Positions 8,536-16,266 of a stretch of 64,000 bases of DNA are shown one piece after another. Both the position numbers and the translations under genes were made by a program. The stretch comes from Natronosporangium hydrolyticum (lineage in GTDB: Bacteria; Actinomycetota; Actinomycetes; Mycobacteriales; Micromonosporaceae): NCBI RefSeq assembly GCF_016925615.1, contig NZ_CP070499.1:248001-312000 (forward strand), read 5' to 3'. The notes beneath the pieces were generated by a model, which saw nothing but the letters and a program-made list of their open reading frames with translations, was not told the DNA's origin and ran no database searches. Position 1 is the first letter of the stretch; each line of letters starts with the position of its first letter.

Positions 8536-9762
8536 ATGGAGATCCACCACCCCCTCGCTGACGGACTGGTCCTGCGTACCGCCGGCCCCGCGGACCTCGA
8601 CCAGATCGCGGCGCTGCTGACCGACCGGGGCGACCAGGTGGACGCGGTCGACCATCGACTGATCGTCTCCGACCCGGAGGTGGGGTGGGAGGCGTGCGCG
8701 GTGGTGGTCGACGGCGATCGGGTCGTCTCCACCGCCTCGCTGCTCGACGAGGTGCTGTGGTTGGCGGGCCAGCCGATCCCCGCCGGGCAGGTGGAGCTGG
8801 TCGCCACCGCTCGAGACTATGAGGGGCGCGGGCTGGTCCGGGCGCTCATGGGGTGGGCCCACGAGTGCTCCGCCGCCCGCGGCCACCTCGCCCAGATCAT
8901 GATCGGCATCCCGTACTTCTATCGGCAGTTCGGCTACTCGTACGCCATCCCACTGGCCACCGGGCGGCCGCTCACCGCCGCGCCGCCGGCCGCCCCCGGC
9001 CACCAGGTGCACGAGGCGACGGCGGCGGAGATCCCGGCGATGGCGGCGCTGCAGGAGGCTGCGCAGGCCGGGGCGCAGCTGCGAATGCCACACTCGCCGA
9101 GCTCCTGGCGCTGGCTGGTGGCGCACGACGCGACCCAGCAGTGGCTGGTGACCCGGGACGGGGCGCCGGTGGCGACCGGCCGGACCGGCGTGGGCAGCGC
9201 GGGGGTACGCCTCGCCGAGCTCGCCGCCACCGACTCCGCGTCGGCGTACGCGCTGGTGGCGCACGCAGCGTCGCTGGCTCGGGAGCCGGCGGATCCGCCG
9301 CCGGTCCGGGTGTACGAGCGGCCGGGCACGGTCGGCGACGCAGCGCTCGCCGGCTACCTGGGGCCGGTCGCGGACCAGCCGCAGCGGTACTACGCCCGGG
9401 TGCCGGACCCGGCGGCGCTGCTGGCCCAGCTACGCCCGGTGCTCTCAGCGCGGCTCGCTGGCAGCGAGTTCGCCGAGGCCAGCGGCGAGTTGGTGCTCTC
9501 GTTCTACCGCAGCCACCTGCGGTTGCCGTACCAGGCGGGCACGGTGGGCGCGCCGATCCTGGGCGGCACCATGCAGTGGGTAGGTTCGGACGGCGCCGCG
9601 GTGCCACCGGACCTGCTGCCGTCGTTGCTGTTCGGGACTGACGGGTTTGCCGGGCTCGCCCGGATCCACCCGGACGTGTCGGCCGGTGCCCACGCGGCAG
9701 GGCTGATGGCGGTGCTCTTCCCCCCGGTGCACGGCGACCTGCTCAGCTACTACCTGCCCTAG
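8536..9762 (+). CDS. GNAT acetyltransferase with SCP2-like C-terminal domain (Eis-like)
   Basis: A 408-residue protein with the organisation of Eis (enhanced intracellular survival) acetyltransferases. An N-terminal GNAT domain carries the acetyl-CoA loop in ARDYEGRGLVRALMGWAHE, followed by IGIPYFYRQFGYSYAIPLA. A second degenerate GNAT half and a C-terminal sterol-carrier-like domain follow. The frame is open 50 codons further upstream, but the ATG at 8536 starts the conserved fold (MEIHHPLADGLVLR). The substrate is unknown; relatives acetylate amines on lysine, aminoglycosides or peptides. Confidence 0.8.
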   Translation: MEIHHPLADGLVLRTAGPADLDQIAALLTDRGDQVDAVDHRLIVSDPEVGWEACAVVVDGDRVVSTASLLDEVLWLAGQPIPAGQVELVATARDYEGRGLVRALMGWAHECSAARGHLAQIMIGIPYFYRQFGYSYAIPLATGRPLTAAPPAAPGHQVHEATAAEIPAMAALQEAAQAGAQLRMPHSPSSWRWLVAHDATQQWLVTRDGAPVATGRTGVGSAGVRLAELAATDSASAYALVAHAASLAREPADPPPVRVYERPGTVGDAALAGYLGPVADQPQRYYARVPDPAALLAQLRPVLSARLAGSEFAEASGELVLSFYRSHLRLPYQAGTVGAPILGGTMQWVGSDGAAVPPDLLPSLLFGTDGFAGLARIHPDVSAGAHAAGLMAVLFPPVHGDLLSYYLP

Positions 9763-9847
9763 CCTCGGCCGACCAGGTCCGGACCTTGATCATCACGTAG
9801 CTCCGCCGGCCAGCCGTGTCCGTAATGCCCCCTTCTCGTGGCGGTGC

Positions 9848-9878
9848 GGCCGGGTTGGGGTGTCGACCCGAAGATCCA
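9848..9878 (+). repeat. Intergenic repeat module A, copy 1
   Basis: A 31-base box beginning GGCCGGGTTGGGGTGTCGA and ending GAAGATCCA. Copy 3 (36190-36220) is nearly identical and copy 2 (35837-35867) is diverged. Copies 1 and 2 are each followed closely by the module B hairpin. Confidence 0.7.
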
Positions 9879-9885
9879 AAGCCCG

Positions 9886-9920
9886 GCGGCTGTACGACAC
9901 GCGGCGGACCGTACAGCCGC
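9886..9920 (+). repeat. Module B hairpin, copy 1
   Basis: Perfect 10-bp stem GCGGCTGTAC (9886-9895) with GTACAGCCGC (9911-9920) around a GACACGCGGCGGACC loop. Copy 2 (35871-35913) keeps the loop exactly while the stem changes in a compensatory way. Both are followed by GGGTAGTTGATCA. Confidence 0.75.
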
Positions 9921-9980
9921 GGGGTAGTTGATCAACTCAGCAGGGTGCTCGGAACGACCTGCCGCGCCTGAGTGGCCCCG

Positions 9981-10060
9981 CTTGGTCGGTTGGGTGGTGA
10001 TCCACTACGGCGACAAAACGGGTTTAGCCTGGCAAAGCAGGCACCACTCAACCCACCAAG
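9981..10060 (+). repeat. 80-bp inverted-repeat element H, copy 1
   Basis: Arms of 19 bases (9981-9999 and 10042-10060) match at 17 positions and enclose 42 bases starting ATCCACTA. The element at 35717-35794 is the same unit in the opposite orientation. It resembles a MITE or REP-like element; no transposase is seen. Confidence 0.7.
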
Positions 10061-10223
10061 AAAGCCAAGCCCGCTGGCGCGGGCACGTGGGACGAGCTGC
10101 CCGGAGCCGACTTGTGGCGCCGGTCCTCTCGGCCGCCGGCTGACTCGCGCCGGGATCGCGTTCGACGGAAGTCTGTACCAGGTCTGCCCGCCGATCTTGC
10201 AGCCGACAGCCCGGCCGATGGCG

Positions 10224-10242
10224 TATGCGTAAGCAAAGCAAA
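10224..10242 (+). repeat. 19-base motif D, copy 1
   Basis: TATGCGTAAGCAAAGCAAA occurs here and identically at 36313-36331, at the far end of each non-coding block. It is unusually AT-rich against its surroundings. Confidence 0.65.
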
Positions 10243-10329
10243 CGCCTCCGCAGCGTGGCCGCGGCCAGGCGCGGACGACGAACTCCTCGACGGTGCCGGG
10301 CAACGCTGCTTGAGGCGGGGCGGGCGGAG

Positions 10330-10449
10330 TCAGTCGCGGCGGTTACGGCGCAGCAGCCACCAGGCGACCGTTAACCCCGCGGCGACCGCCAGCACACAGC
10401 CGCAGGCGGCGAGTAGCGAACCGCTGCCAGGGTCGAGGTAGGCGTACAA
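10330..10449 (-). CDS. 39-residue YLDPGSGS-type membrane microprotein
   Basis: A short gene of 39 residues starting at TTG 10449, six bases after a GGAGG ribosome site, and ending at TGA 10330-10332. The product begins MYAYLDPGSGSLLAACG, continues as one hydrophobic helix (VLAVAAGLTVAWWLL) and ends in a basic RRNRRD tail. The N-terminal Y-(L/I)-D-P-G-(S/T)-G-S motif is shared by many tiny bacterial membrane proteins of unknown function. Its orientation would place the motif outside and the basic tail in the cytoplasm. It lies opposite and upstream of folP. The motif plus a well-placed ribosome site make it convincing despite its size. Confidence 0.7.
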   Translation of the reverse strand: MYAYLDPGSGSLLAACGCVLAVAAGLTVAWWLLRRNRRD

Positions 10450-10534
10450 AGAGGGCCTCCACGTCGGTCGATGATGGGGCCGATGACCGTACCAACCGGC
10501 CCGGGGGTGTCGCTGACCGTAGTACGGTCAGGGG

Positions 10535-11380
10535 GTGGGGTCTTTCGAGATCGGCGCTGGGCCGGTCGTAATGGGGGTGCTCAACGTCACCCCGGACTCG
10601 TTCTCCGATGGTGGCCGCTTCCTCGACCGCGCCGACGCGGTGGCGCACGCCACGGAGCTGTGGCAACAGGGCGCCGACGTGATCGATGTCGGCGGCGAGT
10701 CGACCCGGCCGGGCGCTGACCGGGTGGACGCGGCGACCGAGACCGCCCGGGTGCTGCCGGTGATCCGGGACCTCGCCGCCGCTGGGGTGCCGATGAGCGT
10801 CGACACCAGTCGGGCGGAGGTGGCGGCGGCGGCGCTGTCGGCCGGCGTCTCGGTGGTCAACGACGTCTCCGGGGGGCTCGCCGACCCGGCGATGGTGAAG
10901 GTGGTCGCCGACGCCGGCTGCCCGTACGTGATCATGCATTGGCGGGGCCACTCCCGCCGGATGGCGGAGCTGGCGAGGTACGACGACGTGGTCGCCGAGG
11001 TCTGCGCCGAGCTGCGGGAGCGGGTCGACGACGCGCTCACCGCGGGGATCGCCGCCGACAAGATCATTCTTGATCCGGGGCTCGGCTTCGCTAAGACCGC
11101 CGCCCACAACTGGGCGCTCACCCAGCGGCTGTCCGAGGTGCTGGCGCTGGGGTTTCCGGTGCTGATCGGGACCAGCCGCAAGCGTTACCTCGGGGAGCTG
11201 CTCGCCGACCCGTCCGGGTCTCCCCGGCCGGAGCTGGACCGGGAGGCCGCGGTCGTCGCCACCTCCCTGCTGGCGGTGGCGGCGGGCGCCTGGGGGGTGC
11301 GGGTCCACGAGGTTCGCGGAATCCGGGACGCGCTCGCGGTGTGGCACGCCTCCGGCCGACCGCGGATCGGGGGCAGCTGA
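10535..11380 (+). CDS. folP: Dihydropteroate synthase
   Basis: A 281-residue enzyme condensing p-aminobenzoate with dihydropterin diphosphate. The signature MGVLNVTPDSFSDGG is near the N-terminus, followed by DVGGESTRPGAD and, near the C-terminus, a KRYLGEL-type phosphate and sulfonamide-binding loop preceded by LIGTSRK. The GTG at 10535 gives the usual short N-terminal strand; an ATG at 10571 would remove it. It is the first gene of a folP-folB-folK-DUF3180 run joined by 1- to 4-base overlaps, as in mycobacteria. Confidence 0.95.
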   Translation: MGSFEIGAGPVVMGVLNVTPDSFSDGGRFLDRADAVAHATELWQQGADVIDVGGESTRPGADRVDAATETARVLPVIRDLAAAGVPMSVDTSRAEVAAAALSAGVSVVNDVSGGLADPAMVKVVADAGCPYVIMHWRGHSRRMAELARYDDVVAEVCAELRERVDDALTAGIAADKIILDPGLGFAKTAAHNWALTQRLSEVLALGFPVLIGTSRKRYLGELLADPSGSPRPELDREAAVVATSLLAVAAGAWGVRVHEVRGIRDALAVWHASGRPRIGGS

Positions 11381-11769
11381 TGGACCGGATTCACCTGACC
11401 GGGCTGCGGGTTCCCGGGCGGCACGGGGTCTACGACTCCGAGCGGGAGCGGGGGCAGGACTTCGTGGTCGACGCGGTGCTGGAGCTGGACCTGTCGCCGG
11501 CGGCCGCCTCCGACGAGGTCGCCGACACGGTCGACTACGGCCACCTCGCCGACCAGCTCGCCGAGGTGGTGGCCGGCCCGCCGGTGCGACTGTTGGAGAC
11601 GTTGGCGACCCGGTTGTGCGCGGTCTGCCTCGCCGACCACCGGGTGCTGGCGGTCACGATCACGGTGCACAAGCCCGCCGCACCGATCGGCCACGCGTTC
11701 CGGGATGTGTCGGTGACCCGCCGGGTGGCCCGGCCGGGTCGGCCGGGTCGGCCGGAGCACCCAGCGTGA
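11380..11769 (+). CDS. folB: Dihydroneopterin aldolase
   Basis: A 129-residue enzyme of the FolB family that cleaves dihydroneopterin to 6-hydroxymethyl-dihydropterin. Family landmarks are DRIHLTGLRVPGRHGVYDSE at the start, with the conserved catalytic-region Tyr/Glu pair, then DTVDYGHLA, PVRLLETLATRL and VTITVHKPAAPI. The ATG shares its A with the folP stop codon. The last 10 residues are a PGRPGRPEHPA low-complexity tail. Confidence 0.95.
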   Translation: MDRIHLTGLRVPGRHGVYDSERERGQDFVVDAVLELDLSPAAASDEVADTVDYGHLADQLAEVVAGPPVRLLETLATRLCAVCLADHRVLAVTITVHKPAAPIGHAFRDVSVTRRVARPGRPGRPEHPA

Positions 11770-12308
11770 CCCGGGCAGTGCTGTCGCTGGGGAGCAACCT
11801 CGGCGACCGGTACGCCGAGCTGTGTGCCGCGGTCGCCGCGCTCGACGACGAGCTACTGGTCGCCTCCGGGGTGTACGAGACTCCGCCGTGGCCGCCCGGT
11901 GAGCAGGTGCCGCCGTACCTCAACGCCGCCGTGCTCGTCTGCGACCAGGGCGACGACCCTTACCACTGGTTGCGGCGGGCGCGGGAGCTGGAGGCGGCCG
12001 CTGGACGTACCCGGTCGGAGGCCCGACCGCCCGGTGCCCCGCACGAGCCGCGACCGCTCGATGTCGACGTGGTGATGGTGTGGGGCGCGGACGACCAGCC
12101 GGTGGTCGCGAACGAACCGGAGTTCACGTTGCCCCATCCCCGGGCCCATCTGCGCGCGTTTGTGCTGCGGCCGTGGCTGGACATTCAGCCCTACGCGGCG
12201 TTGCCTGGGCACGGGTGGGTGACCGATCTGATGCGGACCGAGCCGGTCGCCGGAGAGGTTACGCAGCTGAGTCCGCGACCGGAACTACCGCTACAGTCGG
12301 GGGCATGA
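11766..12308 (+). CDS. folK: 2-amino-4-hydroxy-6-hydroxymethyldihydropteridine pyrophosphokinase
   Basis: A 180-residue HPPK that pyrophosphorylates the product of FolB, giving the substrate of FolP. It begins MTRAVLSLGSNLGDRYAELC, the family's N-terminal signature, and contains PPYLNAAVL and the RPLDVDVVMVWG magnesium-binding segment with paired aspartates. The GTG start overlaps the folB stop by 4 bases. Length is normal for a monofunctional HPPK. Confidence 0.94.
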   Translation: MTRAVLSLGSNLGDRYAELCAAVAALDDELLVASGVYETPPWPPGEQVPPYLNAAVLVCDQGDDPYHWLRRARELEAAAGRTRSEARPPGAPHEPRPLDVDVVMVWGADDQPVVANEPEFTLPHPRAHLRAFVLRPWLDIQPYAALPGHGWVTDLMRTEPVAGEVTQLSPRPELPLQSGA

Positions 12309-12868
12309 GCGAGCGCCCGCCCGCCCTGCGGCCGACCCAGCCGGCCACCCTCGTGGTTGCGGCCCTGGCGGCCGCCGCGGTGGCCTGGCTGCTGATCAGC
12401 AATTTCTATCAACAGCTGCCGCCGATGGTCTGGCCGCCGGTGATCCTGATCGGCGGGATCGCGCTGCTGGAGGCCGGCGCCGCCCGCAGTCTCTGGGAAC
12501 GGATCCACGGGCGGGGTGGTCTGCTCGCGACCCGCCCCCGTGGTGGTGCCCCGGTGGGTCGCGATGGGCGGCCCCGGGAGCCGATGGATCCGTTGGTGGT
12601 GGTGCGGTTCGCGGTGCTCGCGAAAGCCTCCTCAGTAGGCGGTGCGATCTTCATCGGGCTGTACGCGGGTTTTCTGCCCTGGTTGGCGATCGAGTCCGGC
12701 CGGCTCACGGGCGCCCGCGCTGACCTGCCGGCCACGGTAGGTGGCTTGGTCGTGTCGGTCGCGCTGGTGGCGGCGGCGTTGTGGCTGGAGCGGGCGTGCC
12801 GAGTGCCGGACCATGACGGCGAACCACCGGAGCCTGGTGGCCGACCGGAAGATCCAACTGACTCCTAG
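12305..12868 (+). CDS. DUF3180 membrane protein
   Basis: A 187-residue protein with four hydrophobic segments: residues about 14-32, 42-58, a pair around 110-135, and 150-170. The N-terminal part MSERPPALRPTQPATLVVAA and the WPPVILIGGIALLEA segment match the DUF3180 family, which in actinobacteria sits directly after folK. The ATG overlaps the folK stop by 4 bases. The function is unknown; the conserved linkage with folate genes is the only clue. Confidence 0.85.
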   Translation: MSERPPALRPTQPATLVVAALAAAAVAWLLISNFYQQLPPMVWPPVILIGGIALLEAGAARSLWERIHGRGGLLATRPRGGAPVGRDGRPREPMDPLVVVRFAVLAKASSVGGAIFIGLYAGFLPWLAIESGRLTGARADLPATVGGLVVSVALVAAALWLERACRVPDHDGEPPEPGGRPEDPTDS

Positions 12869-12994
12869 TAGGACCTGCGCTACGCTGCGATGTTCTTCAC
12901 TCCGGGGGGTACCCTGAGATCCCCGGGGCGGGTACGGTGCGTGCCGTGACGGCCGAGCCTGACGGCCCGATTTGGACAGCAGTGGAGGCGTACC

Positions 12995-14494
12995 ATGGCG
13001 TACGACGACCGGCGGTACGGGCGGCGTGAGATGGAGCCCGGTGACGAGGCTGAGTTAACCCCCCGGGGCTACCCACACCAGGCCGGTTACCACGATCAGG
13101 GAGCGGGCCGGCGCGGTGGCACCGGCGCCCACCGGGTGATCGATACCCCGGGCGCGGTCGCCACCGTCGATCCCGACGAGGAAGAGACCACGGTCGTCAC
13201 GTCTGCCGAGGCCCCGGAGGTGTTCGAGACCCGCGGTGGGGTCGAGCCGGGTCGGGACCGGCTCGGCGTCCACCTGGTCTGGGAGTTCCTGCTCATCTTG
13301 GGCGTCGCTGGTCTGGTCTACCTGCTCCACCAGGCCCAGCCGGAGGCCCTGCGCGGCGGCGAGTTGGCGGAACTGCTGGTGACCGCCGCCGGCTTCGGGC
13401 TGCTCGCCCTCGCCGCTGGCGTGACCCTGCGGGCCGGCGCCCCCAACCTGGCGATCGGCCCGGTCGCGGCCGCCGCCGGCGCCTACTTCGCCGATCGCGG
13501 CGGCGACGGCGTGGCGATCTCGACAATCTTCACGCTCGGTGTCGCGATCATCTTCGGGTTGCTGGTGGCGGCGCTGGTGGTGCTGTTTCATGTGCCGGGC
13601 TGGGCGGCCACGCTCGCCGCTGCCGGCGCCGTGGTGATCTGGCTGCAGCTGCAGCCGCCGACGATTCCGCTGACCGGCGCGTTCGACCCCACCAACCAGG
13701 CCGCGTACCTGTTCGCCGTGGTCGCGGCGCTCGGCATCCTCGGCGGGTTGCTGGGGACGGTCCGCTCGGTTCGGCAGGCGGTGGGTCGCTTCCGGCCGGT
13801 CGCCGACCCGGCGGCGCGGCGCGGCGGCCCGGCGGCGATGGTGACTGCCGGGGCGCTGATCCTGTCGATGACCTTCGCGGCGGTGGCCGGCGTCATCCTG
13901 GTCGCCGGGGCGGGTCAGCCCGCCCAGGGCAGCGTCGGGGTGAACTGGTTCACCTGGACGGTGATCGGGATCGGCGTGGCGCTGGCCGGCGGCACCAGCG
14001 CGTATGGCCGCCGGGGCGGCGTGCTGGGCACCATCCTCGCGGTGGTGGCGTTGGTGCTTTTCGACCGGTACCAGGCCGCCCAGGATTGGCAGATCGCGCT
14101 GCTGGCGACCGGGCTCGGCGCGGTGGTGCTGGGGTTGGCGGTGACCCGGCTGGTGGAACGGTTCGGCCGGGCGCCGGGGGAGGCGGATGAGCTGGCCTGG
14201 TCCGAGGCGTCGGCGGAGCCGGGCGGGGTGGGTCGCGGCGGCAACGTCGAGCCGCCGCCGGAGCAAGCTACCGCGGTGGACGAGTGGCGTGGCCCGGCCG
14301 GGGTGGCCGGCCCCGCCGACGAGGGCTGGCGGGCCGCCCGCGGGCCCGCGAGCCGTGCGGAGCGGGCCGGGTGGCCGGCGATGTCGTCGGCGACTGAGCC
14401 GGAGGCGTCCGCCGTCGATTCCTGGTCGTCCACCCTGCCGGCACGGCCCGCGCCGACCCGGCCGACGTGGGAAGACGACCGCTGGGGTCGTTGA
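12995..14494 (+). CDS. Multi-pass membrane protein with RbsC-type permease-like core
   Basis: A 499-residue protein. Residues 1-85 are acidic and hydrophilic, then about ten membrane helices run to residue 390, followed by a 110-residue Pro/Ala-rich tail. Within the membrane part, GVTLRAGAPNLAIGPVAAAAGAYFA resembles the inner-membrane permeases of ribose/branched-chain amino acid ABC importers. No ATPase or binding protein is nearby, and the usual cytoplasmic coupling motif was not recognised. It precedes another disordered membrane protein. Function not assigned; it may be a transport-like scaffold. An alternative is a divergent permease whose ATPase is elsewhere. Confidence 0.6.
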   Translation: MAYDDRRYGRREMEPGDEAELTPRGYPHQAGYHDQGAGRRGGTGAHRVIDTPGAVATVDPDEEETTVVTSAEAPEVFETRGGVEPGRDRLGVHLVWEFLLILGVAGLVYLLHQAQPEALRGGELAELLVTAAGFGLLALAAGVTLRAGAPNLAIGPVAAAAGAYFADRGGDGVAISTIFTLGVAIIFGLLVAALVVLFHVPGWAATLAAAGAVVIWLQLQPPTIPLTGAFDPTNQAAYLFAVVAALGILGGLLGTVRSVRQAVGRFRPVADPAARRGGPAAMVTAGALILSMTFAAVAGVILVAGAGQPAQGSVGVNWFTWTVIGIGVALAGGTSAYGRRGGVLGTILAVVALVLFDRYQAAQDWQIALLATGLGAVVLGLAVTRLVERFGRAPGEADELAWSEASAEPGGVGRGGNVEPPPEQATAVDEWRGPAGVAGPADEGWRAARGPASRAERAGWPAMSSATEPEASAVDSWSSTLPARPAPTRPTWEDDRWGR

Positions 14495-14621
14495 TCAGCG
14501 CCGATAAGCCCGATCCCGGGGGCTGGCCGAGCCATGGTGAGCCGCTTCACGTGCCGCCGCCACGATCCGGGCGGTCGCCAGCCGTTTCCAACCGGTAGAA
14601 CTCTCGGTAGCCTCTATACCC

Positions 14622-16253
14622 ATGCCGGACGGAGACGCTGACGACAATGCGCGTAGCCGGCTGCCCAACTACCTGTTCTGGGGTGGGGTCGGGGTCGCGC
14701 CGCTCGCCGGGCTGCTCATGTTGCTGGGCAGCTTCCGGATCGGCGGCTTTCTCGGGATGACCGCGGTGGTGCTGATCGCGGCGTCGATGGCGATGCGTCC
14801 AGACGTCGCTACGGTGCGCCTCCGGATCGAGGAGACCCTGCTTGAGGAGGTCGATGTCGCGCGCGAGGAGCTGCGCGGCGAGATCGGCACCTCGGCCCGG
14901 GCCACGCACCAGATGGTGGGCGAACGGATCGGCGCGCTGCAGCAGACAGTGGACTCACTGCGGGCGGAACGGGGTGCGCCACCGCCGGGCCCGGCGGCCG
15001 CCTCGGCGGCGGTGCCGCCGCCGCAGGCCGCCGCGCCACCCGGTCACTCGGCGATGCCGGCGCCGCGCGGCGCGCCGCTGGGCCGGGCCGCCGCCGGCGC
15101 GGCTCCGGTCTCTGGGCCGGTTCGTTCTGCCGCACCGGTGCCGAACGGCTACGCCAACGGCGCGGCGAACGGTGCGGCCCGGGTCAACGGCGCCGCCCCG
15201 GTCAACGGCTCGCCTCGGGCGATCGGGGCCGGCCATGCGGATCCGCCGCCGGAACCTCGTCGGGGTGCGGCACCGGAGGGTCGAGCTGCGGCCGGTCGGC
15301 CGGTCTCTTCCGGTGGTGGTTACGGGGCCGGGCGTCGGCGTGGCTACCAGCCGGAGAGCGGCGGCGACGAATGGTCCACCGTGGTGCCGCAGAGCGCAGT
15401 CCCGGAGCCGCCGGTGGATTCCTGGTCGGATCGGGCGTCCCGTGACAAGTACGCCGCGGCGCCATATGGCGAGCCAAAATTCGGTGGGCCCCAGTACGGT
15501 GAATCCCAGTACGGTGAATCCCAGTACGGCGAGTCCCAGTACGGCGAATCCCAGTACGGTGAGTCGCCATATGCTGACCAGCAGCACGGTGGCCAGTGGC
15601 CGGTCTCGCCCTCGCCGACTGGCCGGGGGCGCTCCCGGCGGCGGGACGACGACGGTGGCCCGGCGGCGGACCGGTCGGGCGGCCGGTGGGCGGCCACCCG
15701 GGACGACGACAGCCCCGGCGACCCCCGGGCCGGCGACCCCCGGGCCGGCGAGCGCCGGGGCGGCCGGCGCGGCGAGCCTGCCGGTGACGAGCGTTGGAGC
15801 GGTTCCCGGTGGGACGAGGGCGGCTATGGGCAGCGCCGCTACGACGGGCCGTTCTCCGACGACGACGGCGGCGGCCACCGGCACCGCGGCGGCAGCGTCA
15901 GCGGCCCCGGTTACGGCGGCAGCGTCAGCTCGCCCGGCTACGGCGGGACGGGTTCGCCAGGGTATGACAGCGTCAGCGGCCCCGGGTACGGCAGCGTGAG
16001 CTCGCCCGGCTACGGCGGTGGTTCGCCCGGTTACGGCGGTGGGTCGCCCGGCTATGGCGGGGGTTCGGCGGAACGACCGGACTACAGCCGGCGGGCCCTC
16101 CCGGCGGCCAGCAGCGAACCTTCCTGGAACGACAGCTGGGAGGAGCCGGAGCGGCCGAGCGGCGGCCGCCGGCACCGGGAGGATCGCGACGACGAGTACG
16201 GGGGGTCACGGCGGCAGTTCGACTTCGGCCGCTCCGACGAGCGGTGGCGCTAA
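14622..16253 (+). CDS. Membrane-anchored low-complexity repeat protein
   Basis: A 543-residue protein with two hydrophobic helices at residues 15-60. A short helical segment rich in Glu and Arg (about 65-105, possibly coiled coil) follows, then a long disordered region of Pro, Ala, Gly, Tyr and Arg. The disordered part has five QYGES repeats (15492-15566) and a later series of GSVSGPGYG and GSPGYGG units. Such Tyr/Gly-rich tails are prone to condensate-like interactions; that is inference. It follows another low-complexity membrane protein and is convergent with the NuoD-like gene. No enzyme domain was recognised. Confidence 0.65.
   Translation: MPDGDADDNARSRLPNYLFWGGVGVAPLAGLLMLLGSFRIGGFLGMTAVVLIAASMAMRPDVATVRLRIEETLLEEVDVAREELRGEIGTSARATHQMVGERIGALQQTVDSLRAERGAPPPGPAAASAAVPPPQAAAPPGHSAMPAPRGAPLGRAAAGAAPVSGPVRSAAPVPNGYANGAANGAARVNGAAPVNGSPRAIGAGHADPPPEPRRGAAPEGRAAAGRPVSSGGGYGAGRRRGYQPESGGDEWSTVVPQSAVPEPPVDSWSDRASRDKYAAAPYGEPKFGGPQYGESQYGESQYGESQYGESQYGESPYADQQHGGQWPVSPSPTGRGRSRRRDDDGGPAADRSGGRWAATRDDDSPGDPRAGDPRAGERRGGRRGEPAGDERWSGSRWDEGGYGQRRYDGPFSDDDGGGHRHRGGSVSGPGYGGSVSSPGYGGTGSPGYDSVSGPGYGSVSSPGYGGGSPGYGGGSPGYGGGSAERPDYSRRALPAASSEPSWNDSWEEPERPSGGRRHREDRDDEYGGSRRQFDFGRSDERWR
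15492..15566 (+). repeat. 15-bp tandem repeat encoding QYGES x5
   Basis: Five in-frame copies of CAGTACGGTGAATCC with only silent or end changes between units. The third-position variation with an unchanged peptide shows selection on the protein repeat. Confidence 0.85.
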
Positions 16254-16266
16254 CCCCGCGGCGCTG

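Larger units (their letters stand above)
9763..10329. other. Repeat-rich non-coding region 1
   Basis: A 567-base stretch without a believable gene. It carries four modules that recur in the second block after radA: a GC-rich box (9848-9878), a hairpin with a conserved loop (9886-9920), an 80-bp inverted-repeat element (9981-10060), and a 19-base motif (10224-10242). Open frames here have no family pattern and cross these repeats. Confidence 0.7.

Noticed and set aside
9932-10303. Minus-strand frame of 123 codons in repeat region 1
   Set aside because: It crosses element H and motif D, has no family pattern and no ribosome site.
13055-14266. 403-codon antisense frame
   Set aside because: It is the mirror of the permease-like gene, rich in Arg/His/Gln as expected from G+C-rich shadows.
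15492-15566. CRISPR-like regular repeats
   Set aside because: The units are contiguous in-frame QYGES codons without spacers.
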